From contig NZ_BAABJX010000024.1 in the NCBI RefSeq assembly GCF_039543525.1, positions 62,001 to 126,000 on the forward strand: a DNA stretch of 64,000 nucleotides. The letters are read 5' to 3'. This DNA is from Algivirga pacifica. Its GTDB lineage: Bacteria > Bacteroidota > Bacteroidia > Cytophagales > Flammeovirgaceae. The notes below the pieces were generated by a model. That model was not told the origin of the DNA. It made no database searches and saw only the letters and a list, made by a program, of their open reading frames with translations. Position 1 is the first letter of the stretch. Every line of letters starts with the position of its first letter. Both the position numbers and the translations under genes were made by a program. Shown here piece by piece: positions 25,878 through 35,501 of the stretch.

Positions 25878-26786
25878 TTAGTAAGAGTATAAGTCATCAT
25901 TTTGCTCCAGCAACTGATACTCATATTCGATAGCCTTTTTCAATTTATATCTTGGCATTTCTCCTCCTTTCACTTTTTCTGCCTCAATTACAGAGCGCTG
26001 CACTTCATCTTCTACCATTTGAGAGATCAAAGCATCATCATAATTATTAAACTTGATCAATTTTCCAGAGAAAATCATCAGTTCAAAAGCATCCATTATA
26101 CTTCTATCCTCCGCCCTGTTATTGATATTTACCCAATAAGCTTTTTGTTCTGGAGATAAGTCCCTGTTGATATCCTTAAAAAGATACTTGAAGTCCTTAT
26201 AATTGAAAGCAGCCAACGGGCGTTTTGTGCTGGACCCTGAGTCTCCATCATTCTTCTCATATAACAACGTAATACTCTTTATATCTCTGATCCATACACT
26301 CCTAGTCTTATCGTAGATCAAATCTACCTCTGCTTGTAGATAATGGAACATATCATCTCTGAAGCCCTCTACAAAATCTGTTTCTTCCTCCATCATAGAA
26401 TAGTCATCAATGATGCCTATACCACCTCCAATAGGTGCCCCCAACATTTGGGCATCATCTGTACTGATTGCCTTCTCATAAAGCTCATTAAAATTATCTA
26501 GTTTTTTCAAAGGCTCTTCAGGATCATAAGGCACTAATACCGGAATCATGGCTCTCTTAATAATAGCCTCTGCCAAATAAAACTCCGTATTGTGAAAAGG
26601 TCGGTTAATTCTTTGCTCAAGGTCAATCTCATACCATACGGTTCTCTTGTTCATGACCTCGTACTTCTTAGGGTATTCATAAATAGAGTGTACAGGTTCT
26701 TCTTCCTCTCCGGGAGCATAGTTTTGTGCTAGGGATGGCGTCCATACTGCCAATAGAAGCAGTATGATCATTAGTTTGTTTTTCAT
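25878..26786 (-). CDS. gldN: Gliding motility protein GldN/PorN, copy 2
   Basis: The 302-residue product has a signal peptide cut after LAQ. GldN acts in the periplasm with GldK, GldL and GldM to build the gliding/T9SS machine. The mature protein begins NYAPGEEEEPVHS, the same as copy 1 upstream, and the two are identical over long stretches (VDLIYDKTRS; FNYKDFKYLFKDINRD; AYWVNINNRAEDRSIMDAFEL; NDDLYSY at the end). They differ mainly in a Gly/Met/Glu-rich loop near residues 115-135. A terminator lies between the copies, so this one is probably expressed separately. Confidence 0.9.
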   Translation of the reverse strand: MKNKLMIILLLLAVWTPSLAQNYAPGEEEEPVHSIYEYPKKYEVMNKRTVWYEIDLEQRINRPFHNTEFYLAEAIIKRAMIPVLVPYDPEEPLKKLDNFNELYEKAISTDDAQMLGAPIGGGIGIIDDYSMMEEETDFVEGFRDDMFHYLQAEVDLIYDKTRSVWIRDIKSITLLYEKNDGDSGSSTKRPLAAFNYKDFKYLFKDINRDLSPEQKAYWVNINNRAEDRSIMDAFELMIFSGKLIKFNNYDDALISQMVEDEVQRSVIEAEKVKGGEMPRYKLKKAIEYEYQLLEQNDDLYSY

Positions 26787-26910
26787 GGGTTATATGGGGT
26801 TAGAATTGCTATTGTTAACACTTATTAAAAAACACAATTATTTTATTTTGAGCAATGTGTTTATTAAAAGTTAATCCAATTCTGTACCATAATGAGACGA
26901 AATGCATCAT

Positions 26911-26953
26911 AAAAAAAAGGACTTGCCTGTAAATACTACATGCAAGTCCTTTT
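26911..26953 (-). terminator. Strong terminator between the two gldN copies
   Basis: On the minus strand AAAAGGACTTGC pairs with GCAAGTCCTTTT over 12 bp and is followed by a run of eight T. It ends the copy 1 transcript. Confidence 0.85.
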
Positions 26954-26977
26954 ATAACAGGATTGATTTCTCACTTT

Positions 26978-27889
26978 TTAGTAAGAGTACAAATCATCAT
27001 TTTCTTCCAGCAATCCATATTCATAGTCAATTGCCTTCTTCAATTTATAACGAGGAGCTTCTCCTGCTCTTACTTTATTTCTTTCAATCTCAGATCTTTC
27101 TAACTCGTCTTCCAGAATCTGAGAAATCAAAGCATCATCGTGATTGTTATACTTAATCATCTTACCAGAGAACAACATCAACTCAAAAGCATCCATAATA
27201 CTACGGTCTTCTGCTCTGTTATTGATATTTACCCAATACGCCTTTTGCTCTGCAGAATTGTCTCTGTTGATATCTTTGAACAAATACTTAAAGTCTTTGT
27301 AATTAAAGGTAGCCAAAGGTCGCTTGGTTTTACCTGCATCATCCCCATCACTTTTCTCATAAAGAACCGTAATACGTTTGATATCTCTAATCCAAATACT
27401 TCTCGTTTTATCATAAATCAAGTCCACCTCTGCTTGCAGGTAATGGAACATATCATCTCTAAAGTCATCTCCTGCACCTTCAGTAGCTTCCGCCATTCCG
27501 CTACCTTCAGACATCAAGTCCGGTCCCCAGAACATTCCGCCACCAACTTCTGGTAACTGTTCATCAACTGCCGTTGCTTTTTCATACACCTCACGGAAGT
27601 TATCCATTTTACGGGTAGGATCTTCTGGATCATAAGGCATCAATACAGAAATCAAGGCACGTCGGATGATCGCATCAGCAATATAAAACTCTGTATTATG
27701 GAATGGACGGTTAATGCGTTGTTCCAAGTCCACTTCGTACCAAACGGTACGCTTAGACATTACTTCGTATTTCTTTGGGTACTCATAAACCGAATGTACG
27801 GGCTCTTCTTCTTCGCCCGGAGCGTAGTTCTGTGCTATAGCTGGGATAAGAGCCCAACTACAGATCAGTGTTAAAAATATTTTTTTCAT
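26978..27889 (-). CDS. gldN: Gliding motility protein GldN/PorN, copy 1
   Basis: The 303-residue product starts at MKKIFLTLICSWALIPAIAQ, a signal peptide; an ATG-less extension to 27907 is not needed. It follows gldM in the canonical K-L-M-N order and is the natural partner of the core. The loop at about 115-140 is rich in Gly, Met and Glu and differs from copy 2. A 281-bp gap with a hairpin separates it from gldM. Confidence 0.95.
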   Translation of the reverse strand: MKKIFLTLICSWALIPAIAQNYAPGEEEEPVHSVYEYPKKYEVMSKRTVWYEVDLEQRINRPFHNTEFYIADAIIRRALISVLMPYDPEDPTRKMDNFREVYEKATAVDEQLPEVGGGMFWGPDLMSEGSGMAEATEGAGDDFRDDMFHYLQAEVDLIYDKTRSIWIRDIKRITVLYEKSDGDDAGKTKRPLATFNYKDFKYLFKDINRDNSAEQKAYWVNINNRAEDRSIMDAFELMLFSGKMIKYNNHDDALISQILEDELERSEIERNKVRAGEAPRYKLKKAIDYEYGLLEENDDLYSY

Positions 27890-28106
27890 AATTGCAGTAA
27901 GTGTCAAAACTGTAGCTGTAATGAAACAAAAATGAGATAAGCAGGACTCAACAACGGTCGCCTGTTTCGATTAAAGTAAACAATATCCAAGCCAAAAAAC
28001 CGAAAGTTTGTTTGTACACTTATAACTCCCACTTAAAAAACGTAACGTACAATAAATTATTATTAGGATGCTAAAAAGGTACAAAAAAATAATGGTATAA
28101 AAATAG

Positions 28107-28134
28107 CCGCAGCAAAAGTTTCCTTTCACTGCGG
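28107..28134 (-). terminator. Terminator-like hairpin between gldM and gldN
   Basis: On the minus strand CCGCAG/CTGCGG closes a longer stem (GAAAG/CTTTT) around a GAAA tetraloop, followed by CTATTTTTATA. It could reduce read-through from gldKLM into gldN. Confidence 0.65.
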
Positions 28135-28170
28135 ACTATGAATATATCATCAATGATGAATCCTCAGAAA

Positions 28171-29847
28171 TTAGTTACGTGACAAGTTAATGTTGAACGT
28201 AGCGTTCTTGATCACTACCTCATCTTGTTTTCTAAAGTTTCTACGGATACCTTCTTGGATCTCTACCAATACACGTGTTGCAGCTTTAAGATCTCTATTG
28301 TTAAACTTAACAACACCGTTTCTAGCTCTTTCAGACTTAAACACTGTGTTGTCAGAGTTTACCAAAGATACTTTTGCTGACTTGATACCATAGTTCAAGT
28401 CACGCTTCAAAGACTTAATGTCTTTTACTGAAGCATCTGGTACCAATTGCAGTGTAAATGCTCTTGCCTTGTTCTTCGCTAGTGTAGTTACCTCAAGTTG
28501 AGAGTCCTTCACAACAGCTTCTCTTCCTGCATAAATATTCACCTTTGGAGCTGGCAAACGTTTTACTCTAAACTTCTTAGAGTCGATTTTCATATCGCCA
28601 CTATACACAGTCAATGTACCTCCTTTAGGAGAAGTAGGAAGAATTGTTGCTACCTTACCATTAGCAGACACACTACCTCCTGATACTCTAAACTTAGGAG
28701 AATACTGGCTACCCAATGAAGGAACGTCAATCTTCAACGTGTTTCCACAGTTTAGGTATAGGTCTGGAAGGCCACCATCACCTTCACTGATTACTACATC
28801 AGGACGAATAACATAGTATTTTCTTTCGATTGGCAACTGCTTCCATCCAGATCCAGTAGGGTATTCAATTACCCCTCTCCAGATTTTCTCAGCCTTACCA
28901 TATTGATCGAACTCACTATCTTTTGCCATCGCTTTGAAGCTCAAGTGTCCAACACCGTTCTCAACATTAACAGCGGCACCATTTGCTTTCATTCTTGGCT
29001 GTAGAGAAGAACTTGAAGCACCTACCATCAACTCAGCTTCATAATTCGTTCCTTTAGGCACATAAATCGCCTGAGGGATTACGATTTCTTTATACTGGTC
29101 AATTTCTGGCTCTGCTTTCACTCTCTTCATCAAAACATCCATCACGCTAGCCTCTGCTTTTAGCACTTCTGCTTCTAGCTGAGTCAATACAGCAATTGCT
29201 GCAGCGTTTGGAGTTCCTTGAAACTGAAGGATAGCGAAATCCTTGTTCAACTGCTCTTTATTGAAAGTTCCTTGTGGATAGTCTTTTGCATCTTTTGCAA
29301 TTACATCAATATCCGAAAAAGGAATTCTCTGCTTTGTAACTTCAAAGTTAGACTGAACATTCGCCTTAGCGATCTCATTCAAATCTTTCACGTAAGCATC
29401 TAGTTGCTTCTTTAGTTTGTAAGCTTCTCCAGACTTTGCATCGCCTGGACCTAACGTCAACTGCATCATTTTCTCAGATCCACTTTTATCCTGGATCTGA
29501 CCAGTTTCATCTTTTCCTGCAATGGTTTTGATCCCTTGACGAATAGATTCAATCTGTTTTAAAACAGCATCTGTTTTTTGTTTTACTTCTTTTGCAGATT
29601 CTCTCACCTGCTTTGCCACCTCATTGGGTTGGTCTTCTTCCATTTTGGCCACCTCCTTGTCTACTGCCGCATAAATACTTTGCGTTTTTTGTTCAACAGT
29701 ATTATTGGAGATCGTTAAAGCCTGATTAATGAAAATGAACTTATCTAGTACTGTATCACTAACTTGCAAAGCAAGCATGGCTAGCAATACCAAGTACATC
29801 AGATTGATCATCTTCTGTCTCGGGGTTTCTTTAGCTCCTCCTGCCAT
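28171..29847 (-). CDS. gldM: Gliding motility / T9SS motor protein GldM (PorM)
   Basis: The 558-residue product crosses the inner membrane once near its start (KMINLMYLVLLAMLALQVSD) and extends through the periplasm, where it contacts GldK and GldN. With GldL it forms the proton-driven motor. The N-terminal MAGGAKETPRQKM is typical of the family. The long helical region (about 40-240) is followed by four beta-rich domains. It is part of the gldK-gldL-gldM operon with 60-bp gaps. Confidence 0.97.
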   Translation of the reverse strand: MAGGAKETPRQKMINLMYLVLLAMLALQVSDTVLDKFIFINQALTISNNTVEQKTQSIYAAVDKEVAKMEEDQPNEVAKQVRESAKEVKQKTDAVLKQIESIRQGIKTIAGKDETGQIQDKSGSEKMMQLTLGPGDAKSGEAYKLKKQLDAYVKDLNEIAKANVQSNFEVTKQRIPFSDIDVIAKDAKDYPQGTFNKEQLNKDFAILQFQGTPNAAAIAVLTQLEAEVLKAEASVMDVLMKRVKAEPEIDQYKEIVIPQAIYVPKGTNYEAELMVGASSSSLQPRMKANGAAVNVENGVGHLSFKAMAKDSEFDQYGKAEKIWRGVIEYPTGSGWKQLPIERKYYVIRPDVVISEGDGGLPDLYLNCGNTLKIDVPSLGSQYSPKFRVSGGSVSANGKVATILPTSPKGGTLTVYSGDMKIDSKKFRVKRLPAPKVNIYAGREAVVKDSQLEVTTLAKNKARAFTLQLVPDASVKDIKSLKRDLNYGIKSAKVSLVNSDNTVFKSERARNGVVKFNNRDLKAATRVLVEIQEGIRRNFRKQDEVVIKNATFNINLSRN

Positions 29848-29907
29848 TATATTTTAGAGTTTTACTTTCAAGACTCGATTCTAAAAAAATTAAATACAAG
29901 AAAGGAA

Positions 29908-30696
29908 TTATCCTTTCATTGCATTAAGCATTTTACCATAAATGCCGTTAAGTTGTGTCAGGTTACCTGTCAACTTAGAGATCTCTGTCTTAAAGTTTTC
30001 TGACTCTTTGCTAGCATCTGACATGTTCTGCATTGCAACGCTTAAGTTACCGTAGAACTTGTTCATCGCTTTCAGGTGGCTATTTGCATCCTTCAACTCC
30101 ATTTCATACACAGCATTCAATGCACCAAGGTTCTTGCTTACTGCTTGAATTTGCTCGTGATAGTTTTTAGCATCTTTGCTAGCATCCGCCAATACAGTAA
30201 CTGCTGTAGAAGCTGTTCCGAATGACTTTCCTAACTCAGTCGCTGACTTTGCTGCCACTTGCAAGCTGTTTGTGTACTCTTTAGAAGCTGCTGCTGTGCT
30301 AGAAATATCAGTCATGTGCTTCACAGAAGTTGTCAACTGCTTGATCCCTGCGTCAAAAGCTTTAGCAGTTGCCTCGTCTACTCCTAAGCTAGGCATAGAA
30401 GTATTTCCCGCTGCTTGAGGTACTTTCGCCATTTCAGCATTGGCATCCAGGATCGCAGGTCCATAAACCTTTTCCCAGTGGTAATGCTTCTCTGGAGGAG
30501 GTACTGGAGCAAAAAAGCCCAATAAGAATAGCAATGCCTCAGTACTCAAACCTGCTACCAACATATATGTTGCTCCAGGCCAGTGCTCTAGTTTGAACAT
30601 CGCTCCGACAATAACAACCGCTGCTCCTACTGCTGTAACTTTAGGGACCCACACGCGGTTAAACTTCTCATTAAAAGTTTCCTTGTGATAACTCAT
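29908..30696 (-). CDS. gldL: Gliding motility / T9SS motor protein GldL (PorL)
   Basis: The 262-residue product has two adjacent membrane helices (VPKVTAVGAAVVIVGAMFKL and GATYMLVAGLSTEALLFLLGF). The conserved glutamate in the second helix (TEALLFLL) is the one implicated in proton flow. A long cytoplasmic coiled tail follows. It pairs with GldM as the energy source of the gliding machine. Confidence 0.97.
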   Translation of the reverse strand: MSYHKETFNEKFNRVWVPKVTAVGAAVVIVGAMFKLEHWPGATYMLVAGLSTEALLFLLGFFAPVPPPEKHYHWEKVYGPAILDANAEMAKVPQAAGNTSMPSLGVDEATAKAFDAGIKQLTTSVKHMTDISSTAAASKEYTNSLQVAAKSATELGKSFGTASTAVTVLADASKDAKNYHEQIQAVSKNLGALNAVYEMELKDANSHLKAMNKFYGNLSVAMQNMSDASKESENFKTEISKLTGNLTQLNGIYGKMLNAMKG

Positions 30697-30752
30697 CTTT
30701 GATCTATTGCTTTAAGTGTTATTAAAAAACTCTGTTATAATAAAAAAAAATC

Positions 30753-31850
30753 TTAATTCAATCCAGAATAACCACCCAAACTTACCATTACACATCTAAA
30801 TCCAATGTAAGCTCTAGCGCGATCTTCAAACTCATAAGTTCTCGTTCCTGTCTCTGTATAGAATGAAATATCTTTCCATGATCCTCCTCTAACTACTTTC
30901 TTACGCTCACTAGGATTCAAGAAAATAGGGTTCAAATCCCATACAATAGGATATGCTGCAGGGTTGAAGGCATCTAAGCACCACTCTGAAACATTACCAG
31001 CCATATCGTACAAGCCATATCCATTTGGATAAAATTCACCTACCGGTGAGGTGTAAGAATATCCATCATCATAATAATTTCCTCTACCAGGTTTGAAGTT
31101 AGCCAAAGCACATCCTTTCCCGTTACGGATATAAGGCATTCCCCAAGGATACTTCGCACCTCTCAGACCTCCTCTTGCTGCGTATTCCCATTGTGCTTCT
31201 GAAGGAAGCGCAAACTTAGGCATCTCAGCATCACCGTTTTGCATACGGTAACTATTCATATGGTAAGTTCTCCACTTACAAAACTCTAGAGCTGCATTAC
31301 GGCTAACTCCAACAACCGGATAACTACCAAAAGAAGGGTGACTAAAATAGTGTTCCTGCATAGGATCCCCCATATGGTTGGCAAAATCTTTTGTCCATAC
31401 CGTGGAATCAGGGCGAAGCTCTTCCTGTGACATAAAATCTGGAATCGCTAATTCTTTATTTCCATCAACACCAATCACATACTTGTCATCTCCAGTAGGA
31501 GGGTTTGCACCTCTTTGTTGGTTCAATTCTCCCACAGCCAACCAGAACTGACGGTATTCATTATTGGTGATTTCAGTATCATCCATATAGAATGAACTGA
31601 TGGTTACTTGTCGGTTCATGTTAATCTTGGAGTAGGTAGGGTCCTCGTCGGCCTGTCCTAAATGGAAAGTACCACTAGGAACTTCCACCATACCGTAAGG
31701 GATCACATTAGTCTCCCAGCTAGCTTCAGGAGCTCTACCGGTCAATTCTCCCTTGTCATCATTTCCTCCGTACGATTTACATCCTTGAAATGGCAGGTAC
31801 AATGCCAACATTGACCACACAAGGTTCCTCAAAAGTGAAGAGTTATTCAT
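30753..31850 (-). CDS. gldK: Gliding motility lipoprotein GldK (PorK)
   Basis: The 365-residue product has a lipoprotein signal with lipobox PFQGC and a C-type FGE-sulfatase fold (VEVPSGTFHLGQADEDPT; ALPSEAQWEYAARGG; AGNVSEWCLDAF; VVRGGSWKD; ARAYIGFRCV). GldK forms, with GldN, the periplasmic ring under the outer membrane. It heads the gldK-L-M operon. The 598 bp upstream carry no gene. Confidence 0.96.
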   Translation of the reverse strand: MNNSSLLRNLVWSMLALYLPFQGCKSYGGNDDKGELTGRAPEASWETNVIPYGMVEVPSGTFHLGQADEDPTYSKINMNRQVTISSFYMDDTEITNNEYRQFWLAVGELNQQRGANPPTGDDKYVIGVDGNKELAIPDFMSQEELRPDSTVWTKDFANHMGDPMQEHYFSHPSFGSYPVVGVSRNAALEFCKWRTYHMNSYRMQNGDAEMPKFALPSEAQWEYAARGGLRGAKYPWGMPYIRNGKGCALANFKPGRGNYYDDGYSYTSPVGEFYPNGYGLYDMAGNVSEWCLDAFNPAAYPIVWDLNPIFLNPSERKKVVRGGSWKDISFYTETGTRTYEFEDRARAYIGFRCVMVSLGGYSGLN

Positions 31851-32448
31851 AGTCTATAACAATATTTTCAAATTTGCTGAAAAGATACTTTTGGCAAAGA
31901 GTGTTTACTTTTTGTTCCAATACTGAATCAAAAGATTCTTCTTGCTAATGAGCAAAAATGAATCCAAAAGCGGTATTTATCAAGAAAGTGAAAAACTTTA
32001 CCTTGAAATTCAAAACGCTCTTGTACAATCCTTTGATTAAAACTCTTAGAATAGCAACGAACAAATACAATAAAAAGTACAGCAAGCCTTAAAAAAGCCT
32101 CAGTTTATTTTTTGGTTTCATTATTCGCAGCTTGAGTCGGGTTTGAGGTCCTTCAACATATACCTCTATAACAGGAGGTAATCCGAAAAAATAAACCTAT
32201 CTGCCACCATCTCCATTATAAGTATATTTCAAAACAATCAGTCAAGCCAAACTTAGTTAAAATGGTTTAAAGCTTAAAAGAATTTTAAAAAACTTTCCTG
32301 TAATAATCTTAAAATTAGCGTTAAAGCAATGAAATATACATAAAGGATCTCAATAGAATCTATTTTTTTGATCAAAAAAAATAGATTCTGTTTAAAAAAG
32401 AGCCTTAACGCTACCTAAATGCCTACATTTTAACGACTATACTCAATG
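31851..32448. other. Non-coding region upstream of gldK
   Basis: I see no open reading frame of note. The AT-rich stretch next to gldK must hold its promoter, but no exact TAnnTTTG/TTTG pair on the minus strand stands out. A palindrome at 32355-32389 lies close to the sprF end. Confidence 0.5.
32355..32389. terminator. AT-rich palindrome downstream of sprF/porP
   Basis: AGAATCTATTTTTTT (32355-32369) and the inverse AAAAAAAATAGATTCT (32374-32389) form a long stem with a GATC loop. It lies 60 bp past the sprF stop and is rich in T and A on both strands, fitting a bidirectional terminator. Confidence 0.6.
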
Positions 32449-33399
32449 TTAAAATCTAAACCTAGGTGTTCTCACTGTATTAGGTGGTGTCTTATCCGAC
32501 ATCCCAAAACGATATGATAACATCAACTCATGAGAGGTTGCTGACTTAGCACTTTTATTTTGCAACGTTAGATCGAAAGCATATCCCAACGTCAAGTTTT
32601 TACTTTTGGTTAAATTAGCTCCTGCTAAAATTGTCAAAGCTTCCACTTCTCTCATATTTACCCCTCCGTAAAAACTATTATTAATAATCGCCAACACACT
32701 TCCTTCAAAAGAATAGGCATTGAAGTCAGACTTCATAATTACTGAAGGTTGTATCGTCACTCCTTCTACTAAATCAATATTTGTACCTCCCATTACCGTA
32801 AGATGTCTTCTTAAAGTCATAATATTTCCATCACCTGAAGAAAACGTCGATTGCTGAAGGTGATTCATGGAAGCACTTAAGAATAAAGAAGGGCTGTCGA
32901 AATAAATTCCTGCTGCAAAATCAGGTACCAACTCGCTCACAGATCCATTCTCTCGGTTAATTACATCATTATCATCTACAAACGTCAACTTTTTATAATC
33001 TAGATAATAATGAAACAACCCTCCTCTGGCCCCCAAAGAAAGCGTAGAGTTACCAAATGAAATGTGATAAGCAAAAGAAAGCTGTATTTCCTGATTATTC
33101 ACTGCTCCTAGATTATCATTTAAAAAGGATAACCCGATACCTCCGTTCATTTTAGCCAATGGAAGTCCTACGGTAAGCAACTGAGAAGTTGGCGCTCCTC
33201 CACTGCTGAAGTCAGCATCATAACCAAGCCATTGTGTTCGGTACAAGGCCCTTGCATCAATTGAACGGCTATCTAACCCTACTGCTGCTGGGTTATAAAA
33301 AGCCTGATTAAACATGTAATGGCTAAACTGAGGATCCTGTTGAGCAAACAACAACAGATTGAAAAACAGCAATATGGAAGTACTCAGAAGCTTTTTCAT
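32449..33399 (-). CDS. PorP/SprF family type IX secretion outer-membrane protein
   Basis: The 316-residue product has a signal peptide (cut after LLFAQ) and begins QQDPQFSHYMFNQAFYNPAAVG, the PorP/SprF signature. The rest alternates beta strands expected for an outer-membrane barrel and ends in FRF, a C-terminal aromatic sorting signal for the Bam complex. PorP links the GldK/N ring or the cell-surface adhesin to the outer membrane. It precedes gldK in transcription order, separated by 598 bp. Confidence 0.93.
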   Translation of the reverse strand: MKKLLSTSILLFFNLLLFAQQDPQFSHYMFNQAFYNPAAVGLDSRSIDARALYRTQWLGYDADFSSGGAPTSQLLTVGLPLAKMNGGIGLSFLNDNLGAVNNQEIQLSFAYHISFGNSTLSLGARGGLFHYYLDYKKLTFVDDNDVINRENGSVSELVPDFAAGIYFDSPSLFLSASMNHLQQSTFSSGDGNIMTLRRHLTVMGGTNIDLVEGVTIQPSVIMKSDFNAYSFEGSVLAIINNSFYGGVNMREVEALTILAGANLTKSKNLTLGYAFDLTLQNKSAKSATSHELMLSYRFGMSDKTPPNTVRTPRFRF

Positions 33400-33460
33400 A
33401 TGTGGTTATTAGTTTTAGCGAGAGGTTAATATTATAAAATAATATACAAAAAAAAGTAAC

Positions 33461-33495
33461 AAAAAAAGGCTGTACAATATGAATATGTACAGCCT
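33461..33495 (-). terminator. Terminator downstream of hemD
   Basis: On the minus strand AGGCTGTACA pairs with TGTACAGCCT (10 bp) and is followed by a T run. It ends the 35.5-33.5 kb operon. Confidence 0.85.
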
Positions 33496-33520
33496 CCTTA
33501 ATCAAAACTCTTCGCTTACC

Positions 33521-34303
33521 TTAATTGTTTTCCTTCATATACAATTCGATAGCTCCCGTCATCGATGGTGCATTAGGAAGAGGTGCTTCTACATCTAAAT
33601 GCAATCCATGATCTCTAACAGCTTGAGCTGTTGTAGGACCAAAAGCCGCAATACGCGTATTGTTCTGCTTAAAGTCTGGGAAGTTATGGAATAAAGACTT
33701 AATCCCTGAAGGACTAAAGAAGGCGATCATATCATAATAAATATCTTTCAGATCAGATAAGTCACTCGCTACTGTTCTGTAGATAATAGCCTCTGTAAAG
33801 TTCAACTTGTTCTCTTCCATAAAACTAGGGATATCATCTTTTCGGATATCCGAGCAAGGGAACAAGAAAGATTCCTTTTTATGCTTCTTGATAATCTCTA
33901 ATAGGTCCTTAGCCGTTTTTAGCCCCGTAAATACCTTACGCTTACGTACAACAATATACTTTTGTAGATAATTGGCTGTCTGGTCTGAAATACAAAAGTA
34001 TTTCATATCGGCCGGCACATCCACTTTCATTTCCTTACAGATCCTAAAAAAATGATCGATCGCATTTCTGCTTGTAAAAATAACAGCGGTATGCTTTAGG
34101 ACATCTACTTTTTGTCGTCTAAAATCCTTTACATCCACTGCCTGTACCTCAATGAAAGGGCGAAAATCTACCTTTATGTCATACTTCTTAGCGAGCATGT
34201 GGTAGGGAGAGTTCTGGTTTGCGGGTTCTGGTTGTGATACTAGTATGGATTTTACTGCTCTCTTCTCAACCGTTACATCCTCTGATTGTGTATTGTTTGC
34301 CAT
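33521..34303 (-). CDS. hemD: Uroporphyrinogen-III synthase
   Basis: This enzyme closes hydroxymethylbilane to uroporphyrinogen III in haem synthesis. The 260-residue product starts MANNTQSEDVT; the frame upstream to 34387 runs into the preceding gene. The HemD pattern is visible as VKSILVSQPEP, VIFTSRNAIDHFF, and MIAFFSPSGIKSLFHNF...RIAAFGPTTAQAV. The family has low sequence conservation, so the call rests on these motifs. It follows the DUF4271 gene by about 32 bp. Confidence 0.82.
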   Translation of the reverse strand: MANNTQSEDVTVEKRAVKSILVSQPEPANQNSPYHMLAKKYDIKVDFRPFIEVQAVDVKDFRRQKVDVLKHTAVIFTSRNAIDHFFRICKEMKVDVPADMKYFCISDQTANYLQKYIVVRKRKVFTGLKTAKDLLEIIKKHKKESFLFPCSDIRKDDIPSFMEENKLNFTEAIIYRTVASDLSDLKDIYYDMIAFFSPSGIKSLFHNFPDFKQNNTRIAAFGPTTAQAVRDHGLHLDVEAPLPNAPSMTGAIELYMKENN

Positions 34304-34335
34304 GCTAATTGATAATTTCGGTTCAGATATGACCT

Positions 34336-35481
34336 TTATAAAAGTATCTTCATTACCAACAAAGTTGGCAACAGTTCTGTGGCGCAAAAATAAGAAAATA
34401 AATATTTATTTCTAAATGATATTTGTCTGGAGGTCACAATAAACACCAAAATTGTCTTCAGCAAGAGGAAAAAGAAGAGAATTCCCGTAAACACTTTCAC
34501 TGTAATTAACGTAGACTTGAAAACCCAAATACCTGCTATTAACAGAACTACAACCAGAAAAACCTGAGAAATATCGATAAACGCTTGAATGTGAATAGAA
34601 GTAACTTGTTTTAAGTTGTACGTTTTTCCAAGAATAGCAATTAACAGGAGCCATGCGGTCATCAAAATAACTGCCATAGAAAAATAGGAGAGATAAGCTT
34701 TTCCAAAAGTATACAAATCAACCTCTGTTAACACCTCTTCATTACCAAGAAGCAAGTAAAGAATCATCCCTCCAACCAATCCAAAGGATAATAAAAAACC
34801 ACCTACTTGCAAAGTCGTTAACTTGTCAACATCTCCTCTTCCTCTAAAAACAACATTTGAAATCTTCATCAGGTTGGCACTTCCCAAGGATGCTCCAGAA
34901 CCCCTCGAAATTAAAGCCAACAAAAGCAATATGAGTACATCAACCAATAATATATGATGTCCCAACATACCTTCTCTTCTTTGATTAGCCTCAAAGTAAG
35001 AAGCCTCAAACTGTTCCACCAAGGGTTTATCCAAAGCCCTTTTCACAATGGCAGCTCTAGGGTGTTCCTTAGTTGACTTTTCATTGTAAAATGTTAGAAG
35101 TAATGTTCCTTTCCCTTCTGCCTCCAATAATGAATCTAGTCCCAAAAGCAATACTTCTGAGTTTTTGACAGGAGACTTATAAAAAAGCTTATTATTCACA
35201 AATACACTGCTTTCTCCTGCAAATCGAAGGCGCAGCTTATATTTTCGATAAGGTGAAGCATCAAAGAAAAGATAGTGATTCATCACTCCTTCATGTATCT
35301 CTTCTATAAAAGGCACAAAACCCTCTGAAGAGTTATCATACACCAACCAATCATCATTCAGAGAGTGAATAATATTCTGTTTTTGTTCCTGTCCCATGGT
35401 TTGCCCAAAAGCCAACAACATTCCCAGAAAACTCAAAAAAAATACGATGTGTTGCCTGATCGATGCACTTATAAATACCAT
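34336..35481 (-). CDS. DUF4271 membrane protein
   Basis: The 381-residue product has a signal-like N-terminus (MVFISASIRQHIVFFLSFLG), a soluble beta-rich domain to about residue 170, and then five or more membrane helices (HHILLVDVLILLLLALIS; GGFLLSFGLVGGMILYLLL; YFSMAVILMTAWLLLIAILG; VFLVVVLLIAGIWVF). The second part corresponds to DUF4271, often next to hemD in Bacteroidota. Function is unknown. Linked to the upstream BamA-like gene by 20 bp. Confidence 0.82.
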   Translation of the reverse strand: MVFISASIRQHIVFFLSFLGMLLAFGQTMGQEQKQNIIHSLNDDWLVYDNSSEGFVPFIEEIHEGVMNHYLFFDASPYRKYKLRLRFAGESSVFVNNKLFYKSPVKNSEVLLLGLDSLLEAEGKGTLLLTFYNEKSTKEHPRAAIVKRALDKPLVEQFEASYFEANQRREGMLGHHILLVDVLILLLLALISRGSGASLGSANLMKISNVVFRGRGDVDKLTTLQVGGFLLSFGLVGGMILYLLLGNEEVLTEVDLYTFGKAYLSYFSMAVILMTAWLLLIAILGKTYNLKQVTSIHIQAFIDISQVFLVVVLLIAGIWVFKSTLITVKVFTGILFFFLLLKTILVFIVTSRQISFRNKYLFSYFCATELLPTLLVMKILL

Positions 35482-35501
35482 TGACTCTAATTATTATTAT
35501 T

